Source: Carallia brachiata (lineage: Eukaryota > Streptophyta > Magnoliopsida > Malpighiales > Rhizophoraceae). From it: 64,000 nt of DNA. The number at the start of each line of letters is the position of its first letter. The stretch's first letter is position 1. The translations under genes were made by a program, and so were the position numbers. The stretch is from positions 3,527,455 to 3,591,454 of the forward strand of contig JADCRB010000064.1 of NCBI GenBank assembly GCA_021464245.1, read 5' to 3'. Below the pieces are notes generated by a model. It saw only the letters and a list, made by a program, of their open reading frames with translations. It was not told where the DNA came from and made no database searches. This document shows positions 56,249 through 64,000 of the stretch, piece after piece.

Positions 56249-56402
56249 ACCGCTTAGTTCATTTCATTCTCTATTTCAAACGCCGAAGTGCCTCTCCGTA
56301 TCTCCACCGAGCTGATCGAAAGCTTCCATTTCTCTCTCGAAGGTCTCTCTCTTTCTCTCTCTTTCTGTGTCTCTGCTTTCTTTCCCCTAACTTTTTAACT
56401 GA

Positions 56403-59400
56403 ATGGAGCCCCAGATTTTGCTCCGTGACGCTGCTACTTTGAGCAAAATCGCAGTTGTTTTCGCAGAAACTGAAAAGAAATTTGCATTTGAAGAGAAATT
56501 GGCGCAAGAGTGAGATTGTTCTGTTTATGAAACCCTAACTTGGATTTGAACTTTGTTAGCGATTCTGCTCCAGTCACGAGTTGCTTACTGCTCTTTTCTT
56601 TAACTGATCATATCTGAAACTTATTCTGCATTATATTTGTCTTCTGTTTTCAAATTTTACCACATGACTTCCGTTCTAACGGCTATGGCTTGTGCGCACT
56701 AACTCATAGTAACTATAATGGAGGAATAGCTGCTTGGTGGCCTTTTTATTATTTAATATTCTCTTATTTATATATATTTTTTTAACGAAGATATGGTGTT
56801 AAAATTAAATCGGATTCGGATATGGATAAACAAGCCTCGGCAGGCTTATGGAATGTTTGTATTTTCTGGATGTCTAAAGGCAGTTTCTAGGTAATGGAAA
56901 ATAAATTGCACTTATCTCAACTGATCGTTTCAACTACTTAAATATGTCGTTCATTTTTAGGTTATTCGTCTTACTAATAGATTGTTTCCTTGTCTTGTCT
57001 TTCTTTATGTGCTTCCTCCAGTCTGTTAGGAAACAAGCTTATAATGGATTCATACACTCTAAAGCCTGTTTCAGATTTACCCCTGGCATTTCGTTCAGTT
57101 TTCAGCTTCAGGTAATATCATCTGGAAGGGTTCGTCGATACGATGTGGAAATTCGTTCGTTGGTATAACTTATAGCTTGCATGTTGGATTGGGTTCATTT
57201 TTTATGCTGTTCTGCCAATAATTTTATAGCACTTCTAGAGCTATTACTGTTTGTTACTGCACTTTCTCTCCCTCAGCTGCAAAGACAACTTGCTTCTGAC
57301 TGAACAATTGCCTAGGCTCGATACATAGCACAAATGTTTCCCTTTTGTTAATAGGTTTAAGTGAGCAGTGATCTGAAATAATTGCTTCTCCTTATGCTCA
57401 GTGCTATTAGCTTCCAGCTGAAAACTATTTGGTATTGCGTGTAGACAGTATGTTAACATTCTTACGCTTGTAGGTACTTTAACTCACTGCAAAGTGAATG
57501 CTTTCCTGTTGCTTCCATTCTGATGCAAACAGGTCATCTCAGCACCAACTGGAAGTGGTAAAACAGTGCTGTTTGAGCTTTGCATACTGAGGCTTCTCTA
57601 AGGTTCTTTTGAGGGGGGTTTTACCCATTTAGGGGAACACTGAAAACGGTATTTCTGCAACTAATTACTACAAGGTAACAAGTTTGCTAATGCTTGTATT
57701 CAGTAAGTGCAACAATTAGGATGCCACCTTGGTCATGTACATCAGTGGCTTAGCCACCAATTCTTTCTTTTCCTGTTGGTTTTTTTGTATAAGCAATAGT
57801 GCACTTAACAATTGATGATTAGTGTTGACTCAGAAAGGAGGACATCATGTTCCTCCTGGTTCAATAAATCAGGCTAGAATTTTGCATTTCTACTTTGCAG
57901 CCATTAGTTATTGCTTCCATTTACATCATTTTCATGTTGTTTGAAGATCTACATAGCACCTTCTAAGGCTTTAGTACAGGGGACAATGAATTCTACAGCA
58001 TAAGGACAATACAAGAAGCAGATATTATCCTAACTACTCCTGAGGTCAGCATTCAACGTTATGAAAATTCCTTAACTTCCTATTATAGAAGACACAATTG
58101 GAAAATGAAACACGTGCAAGTACTCATTATGCAAAATCAATGACAGAGGATGTAACTTTACATGAAGAAATTTACATGTAAGCACACCTTAAACTAGCAA
58201 ATGCCATCTCACAACTGTTTGTTAAGCTTACTTCTTTCAATCGCGCATCAGATTCAGCAGCTTATCTATGATTACATTGTTATTGTAGCCTTCATGTCAC
58301 ATTAAGACAAAATAAAGTCAACAAACACAGGCATACGTTTCTTTTTCCACTCTGTCTTTTGTCCTGTTTTACATGTGGGTTTATATCTGTCCATTTTGAC
58401 TTTTTGGAAAAACTTGATTGATAGCATGAGGGAGCAACTAGACGGATACATTCTTACTTTCTGCAGAAATTTGATGCTGTGACTCGTTCTCGCATAAAGG
58501 ATGGTGGCCTGAGCTTTTTCAGTGACATTGGTCTCCTACTCATTGATGAAGTTCATTTACTGAATGATCCACGTGGAGCAGCTTTGGAGGCAATAGTTAG
58601 TAGGACAAAGATGCTCGCAGCCCACCCTGAAATGAAATCGAGCCCTCTATCTTGCATCCGTTTTCTGGCAGTTTCTGCAACAATTCCCAATGTTGAGGAC
58701 CTTGGTAAAGTGCATTTCTTTAATTTTGTTAGATGGTTATGGCAGATAATAGCATCATTCTAAATTATCTTCAAAAACTGTGATGATGAATGGCATGGTT
58801 AACAATTTTCTCATGGCACCCCATCAACTGCAGCCGAATGGCTTAATGTTCCAGCCCATGGAGTTAAGAGGTGCATCTAGTGCTATTTCCATGAGTGGTG
58901 TAACTCTTCAGTCCCTATGTGTGATTATTAGAATTAGCTTTCCAATGGTTTTCACAGGTTTGGAGAAGAAATGAGGCCTGTAAAGCTGACAACTAAGGTT
59001 TTCGGTATACTAATCTTCCTTAAATGTCTCATTTTTCTTATCAAGTGCATTATTGTGCTAATTCCAATAGATGTAGCTGACAGAGATACATAGTACACGA
59101 TGTTCTCCTTTTATCATTTTTTCATCTCACTTCACGTCATTTTGTCCGCATGGCATTTTTTGAATGGCATCAAGGAGAATGGGCTGGGCTACATGTCCCT
59201 TCAGGAGTTCATTCTTTTACTTTGGCCACTCTTTTGCAGGCTATGCCCCAGCGAAAAATGACTTCCTATTTGAAAAGGTAAGAATTCAGCAAAGTTTCTT
59301 TGCTTTGTTTTGATGCTGCTATTGATTTGAGAGGCAAATTTCTAATTGGAATATTCTCAACTTCTTCTGATGCCTCGCTTTTATTGCATATCCAGCGACT

Positions 59401-62400
59401 ACAAAATTATGTTTTCGGTAAGCATACATTTGCTAGTCACTCTACTTCGAGGAAAAGCCCTTTTGTTTGCTTCTACATTGTTTTTACTCCTGGCTTTAGC
59501 ATTCTCAATTGCTTAGATTTGCACTTACAACCTGATATACAGATCTTCTGATGCAATACTCGAGAGGGAAATCGGCTCTGGTTTTTTGTTCAACTAGAAA
59601 AGGAGCACAAGAAACAGCCAGCAACTGTCTCAGATGGCAATGAGATTTGGTTATTCAAATCCATTCATTAAAGACGGAGAACAGCAGGAAAGGCTAAGGG
59701 AAGCTTCACATCATGCAGTGACAAACAAATGCAATCCTACATTCTTTATGGTGGTATGGAGCTAACTTGCTCTGCTAAGAAACATCAAATGCTGCTATGT
59801 CCTTAACTCGTCCCCCATGCCCATCAAAAGTGCTTTATATGGCTCGTAATGAGTGTTTTGTTTCCAGTTGGCTATCACAATGGTGGGCTTTGCCTGAAGG
59901 ATCGCAATCTTGTTGAGGGTCTCTTTCTTAAGGGTGATATTCAAATTCTGTGCACCACCAATACCCTTGCACACGGAATCAACTTACCAGCACATACAGT
60001 GGTTATTAAGTCAACACAGCACTTGTACGTCAAATTGTTTCTCAGAGTCTTTCTCGCAGAAACTTGAGAGATTGAGAAGAAATATGTTGTTATTAAACCA
60101 CAAAATTTAATTTTTATTCCAGCAACAAGGAAAAAGGTCTTTACATGGAATACGATCGATCCATGGTATTACAGGTTTGACTTCTCTTTTCACAATTTTA
60201 GCAACTGATTTCACTACGTTACCTTTTTTTTTCCCTTTTTTTTATTTATGTATGCCAAAGCTATAACCTGCATATTCAAGTATTCCAAGCTACCATATGC
60301 GCTAATCCGTATTTTTCCTATTTCGTAAATCACTTTTCTATTACAATCCATTCGTGGTCTTAATTTGAATGAGAATTTTCAAGGCAGATCTCCCTACATT
60401 TTATCATGAAGTGAGCACAAAAACTTGAATGGCTTTCTTTTCATTTTACTTCTCTATCCTTATCTACCAAGTAAGTAAACTATAAACTTTTGCAGATGTG
60501 TGGGAGGGCAGGTCGACCACCATTTGATGATACTGGGATGGTTATAATCATGACAAGAAGAGAAACAGTAATTCAATAGACTGTTCTTTCTTTACATTAT
60601 GTGCATCTAGTAGTCCCCTCTTTCTGGATTTGGCTCATCCGATGTCATTACCCATCCTTTTAACTTTTCTGTAAATTGATACATGGTCTCAGGTCTATCT
60701 GTATGAGAATCTCTTAAATGGATGTGAAATGGTGGAATCACAGTATGTAGCCAATCCACTTTTTTATGGATTTGTTTACCTAGACAGTGGCGTGTAATGC
60801 CCAAGAGAATTTTGCTTTACTTGTAAAGAGGTTACCAAAATTTCCTTGTTCCTTTAGGTTGCTTTCGTGTCTAACGGAGCACTTGACTGCAGAGATAGTT
60901 CAGCTTACTGTTCCTGACATTGCAAGGGCAATTGAATGGATGAAGTGCTCATACTTGTATGTGAGAATGAAAAAAGTATGTATTCCTGGGCATTTTTATA
61001 GCATACCACCTGAATTAGATATTCTCCTCATTTTTTTTTTCTTTTTTAATCATTGATCCTCATTTGATCTCTTTGAAATTTTCACGCATAGCTAGAACCC
61101 TGAGAATTATTCAGTTGGAAAAGGAATTTCTAAAGACCGCATAGAGAAGCATGTGCAAGGTATTATTTTTGTGCACTTTCTTCGCTTTTCGTTTATTTTC
61201 CTTTCCCACTGCTCATTGATGCGATGTCATACCAGAGATCTCCGTGCGAAAAGTTAATGAGTTATCACGACACCAAATGATCTGGACTGATGCAGATGGT
61301 TTCCTCCTGAAGCCGCTAGGTATCGTAGGCTCATATGTCATAACATGTTTATGATAAATACTCCTCAAAGTCTAATTTCTACTCTGTTTATGCCATTAGA
61401 GCCTGGAAGGCTGATGACCAAATACTATCTGAAATTTGATACAATGAAGCACATCATGCAAAGCCCAGAACACTGCTCGTTGGAAGATGCACTCAATATT
61501 GTATGCCATGCAGAGGAAATTGCTTGTAAGCGTGCATGTGTAATAATAAAATGTTCAACCTCTGTTTCAGTGGTTAACCAGAAGAATGATGTATTCACTT
61601 GCTGATATACAAGGGATACAAGCTAAGACGGAATGAGAAGAAACTCCTAAATGAAATCAATGTCGATAAAGATGGTCGGCTTCGGTTTCATGTTGATGGT
61701 GATAAGGCAAAGAGGAAGAAGCGTATTCAAACTAGAGAAGAGAAGATATTTGTCTTGGCAAATGACTGCTTGACTGGGGATCCTTCAGCTCATGATTTGT
61801 CCCTAACCCAGGTTTCAGTCCCTCGTTGTTTTTGTTGCATTATGCTGTGCTTGAAGTTCTACTGATCAAATTATAAACTGTCTGTGGCTAGGACATGAAC
61901 TCTATATGTTCAAATGGGTGTAGAATTGCAAAATGCATGAAAGAATATTTTACCTTCAGAAAGAATTATAAAGGAGCAGTGAACTCAGCTCTTCTGGCCA
62001 AATCATTATATCAGAAACTCTGGGATGACAGTCCATACTTGCTGAAACAATTACCAGGCATTGGGATGGTAACAGCAAAGGTTCAATTTGCTCTCCTGCT
62101 ATTTGTGAAGTTTTGTGTTTTCTTTTTGGGAGAATGAAACATCAAAGTTCCTTATATTTCTTCGAGCTGGTCTTTACCTTGTGCCTCCCCATTTTTCTGT
62201 TTCCAGGCTTTACACTCAATGGGAATTAACTCGTTTGATGCACTAGCTGAGGCTGACCCAAGAAGAATAGAGATAGTCACAAGTCGAAAATTCCCATTTG
62301 GGAACCATATTAAGGAGTCTCTGCTGTCATTACCACCAAAAGTCAATATCAGAATCGAGGAAATTGATTGGCAGAGGCAAGGAAAGTCCAAGCTGGCAGT

Positions 62401-64000
62401 GACATTAACTAGGCTGTCACAGCCCATTCAATCGGCTAAACGACATTATGCTGATATGGTATGTTGTCTAAATGAATCCTCTGTGTTCTCTTCAATCCTT
62501 GCTCGGCTAGTGGCATATCTGATACCATATGGCACCTGAATTTTTTCCCTACAGATTGTTGGCACAGAAGAAGATAACCTGATTCATTTTCATGAGAAAA
62601 TAAGGTGATGGATGGTCATTAGATTTGCTAGTGGGACATAAATTCAGTAAATAAATCCCAATTATGGAAAACAATCCAAAACAGATCTTTTACATGCTTA
62701 TATTCTAGTAAAAAATTTCTTAGCATCATTATAAGGGATGTTTTTCGCTCATCACTTACTGTTCTTTTTCATTTAAATTTGTTGCAGCAGAGTAGATGAC
62801 TTCTCCAGGTATGCCATAAATCCAATAATGATTGAAGCAGTTGTATACTGTTCCGTTGTTGATCCATTGCATCAATTGAACAAAATCTTCTTCCTTAATG
62901 ACTCTTAGGAAGAGAGTTTATTTCTTGCACCAAACTAGGTTCTGGTGGTTGGTTTTTCTTGCAGTCCCTATAGCACAACAATTCTCCTCTCGGTCCCACA
63001 ACAGCAGAAACTCACGGTCAAGGCTGATCTTATTTTTGATGAATACAGTAAAGATCCTATCACATTATGTATAATATGTAACAACTTGAATTTTTTTATT
63101 ATGCTATTAACTGCTAAAACATTGATGCAGTCGGTGTTGATATCCACCAAAAACTTGCATTAATGAAGGACAGCAACTTGGGCAAGAAGAGTAAACGTGG
63201 ATACAAGGGACCTTCCTTTTTACCCCCACCGGAAGAAATCTGTGTCATAGAAGACGACAATGAAGCTGCAACTTATGCTCCAGCTCAAAAGTTTTGCAAT
63301 TTGAATAAATCTGAAACAGAAAACAATGCAGCGTGAGTTCTTTCTTCCAATGTCATCATTGCATCGTTTTACATTAGCTCTCATTCTCCCCCTCTCCCAT
63401 CTTCACTCTTAAAGTGAACATTTTAATTACTGGGTGCAGGCCCAGTTTCAACCTGATTGAAGAAGATCTGGGAGAAGGTATACCCTCTAATTAAACATTA
63501 ATGTGCATTCTATGAGATTTCCTTTACCTTCTCCCCTTCTAACAAACTATTCTGCCTTGAAATACGAAGGTGATCCTGGTGCTGAGATTAAGATAGACAA
63601 TACTAATGTCTTGTCTGAACAAACAATATTTGATCACATACGTAAGAAAGCCAAGAACTTCCCCACCTTGACTACCACAAACAATGCCTTTTCTCCAGCA
63701 TCAGAGGCACCTTTTCTCCCTAAAAGTTTGCTGCGGAGGACCTTGATGTTGAGCCTGAACTTTATGTAATAGAAGATATAGAGGGAAGCAAAATTCCACA
63801 GCTGCCAAATCTAAGTTCACAAACCAGGGAGGGAGAACAAACTGGGCATAATTTCAAGTACTTTCCAACTCCAAAGCATCACTGTGGTGCTGGAAAGCTG
63901 GTTACGGTCAACCTTGGAAATGATGCAGGTGAACTCTGGTCATATTATTGTACATTATTCTCTTTTTGAATTTTCAATATTCAATTTAGCCTTTTATCCG
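56403..64000 (+). pseudogene. MER3: MER3/HFM1-type meiotic DNA helicase locus with several indels
   Basis: Superfamily 2 Ski2-like helicase for ZMM-dependent meiotic crossovers (MER3/RCK in Arabidopsis, HFM1 in mammals). Exons in order: 56403-56509 (MEPQILLRDAATLSK); 57022-57111 (MDSYTLKPVSDLPLAFRSVF); from 57474 with Walker A (ISAPTGSGKTVLFELC); 57960-58045 (APSKALVQ, RTIQEADIILTTPE); 58468-58704 with LLLIDEVHLLNDPRGAALEA and FLAVSATIPNVEDL; 58832; 58959; 59240; 59396; 59543-59753; 59869-60025 (CTTNTLAHGINLPAH); 60122; 60496 (MCGRAGRPPFDD); 60692; 60858; 61095; Sec63-domain exons 61400-62460 (LKQLPGIGMVTAK); C-terminal exons to the window end. Joining exon 1 to exon 2 is in frame. Lesions: single-base losses before Walker A; stop after CILRLL; missing segment after KALVQ; two frameshifts in 59543-59753; one near 61620 and one near 63730. 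It is a decayed copy or an error-rich read. Confidence 0.85.

Overview
The window is nuclear DNA of a flowering plant, most likely a eudicot. It has AT-rich intergenic DNA, GT-AG introns, a large intron-poor PLS-type PPR gene, a MORC-family ATPase, a MADS-box K-domain, a MER3-type meiotic helicase, and abundant MITEs and LINE fragments. I cannot name the species. Much of the window was built by duplication and decay: only the PPR gene is a large, fully intact open reading frame.

Layout. 1-8909: an array of about 18 half-kilobase copies of one small C2HC zinc-finger exon in strictly alternating orientation. The copies form inverted dimers, and the dimers form a 2.05-2.07 kb unit repeated about 4.3 times. 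8910-15640: segmental-duplication copy A, holding the 5' half of a MORC6-like gene (minus strand), its promoter region and an upstream block. 16343-16980: a 5'-truncated LINE. 17466-19858: the N-terminal part of an RNase H1-type gene with an internal exon-pair duplication and a frameshift. 20.0-28.2 kb: sparse DNA with a signal-anchor protein fragment, a piece of retro-element and a truncated AAA-ATPase N-terminus. 28525-29059: a dispersed two-exon copy of the zinc-finger gene. 29.3-37.1 kb: a diverged tandem duplication with three 0.6 kb promoter-like units between its halves. 38.2-40.6 kb: a MITE and a poly(A)-bearing retro-insertion. 41.2-42.0 kb: an orphan MADS-box K-domain region. 44069-46315: intact PPR gene. 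47005-53575: MORC6-like copy B with all 18 exons traceable. 49583-56022: segmental-duplication copy B. 56222-64000: a MER3 helicase locus with E2F and TATA promoter elements, split into many exons and carrying several indels; it runs off the window.

The most notable object is the zinc-finger array. Most copies carry shared disabling lesions, yet the palindromic architecture is kept, and transcription from either strand would give long hairpin RNA. It abuts a truncated copy of a gene family (MORC) that acts in RNA-directed silencing in Arabidopsis. A functional link is only a hypothesis. The two MORC-bearing duplicates also serve as each other's empty-site controls, which fixes the boundaries and target-site duplications of three MITEs.
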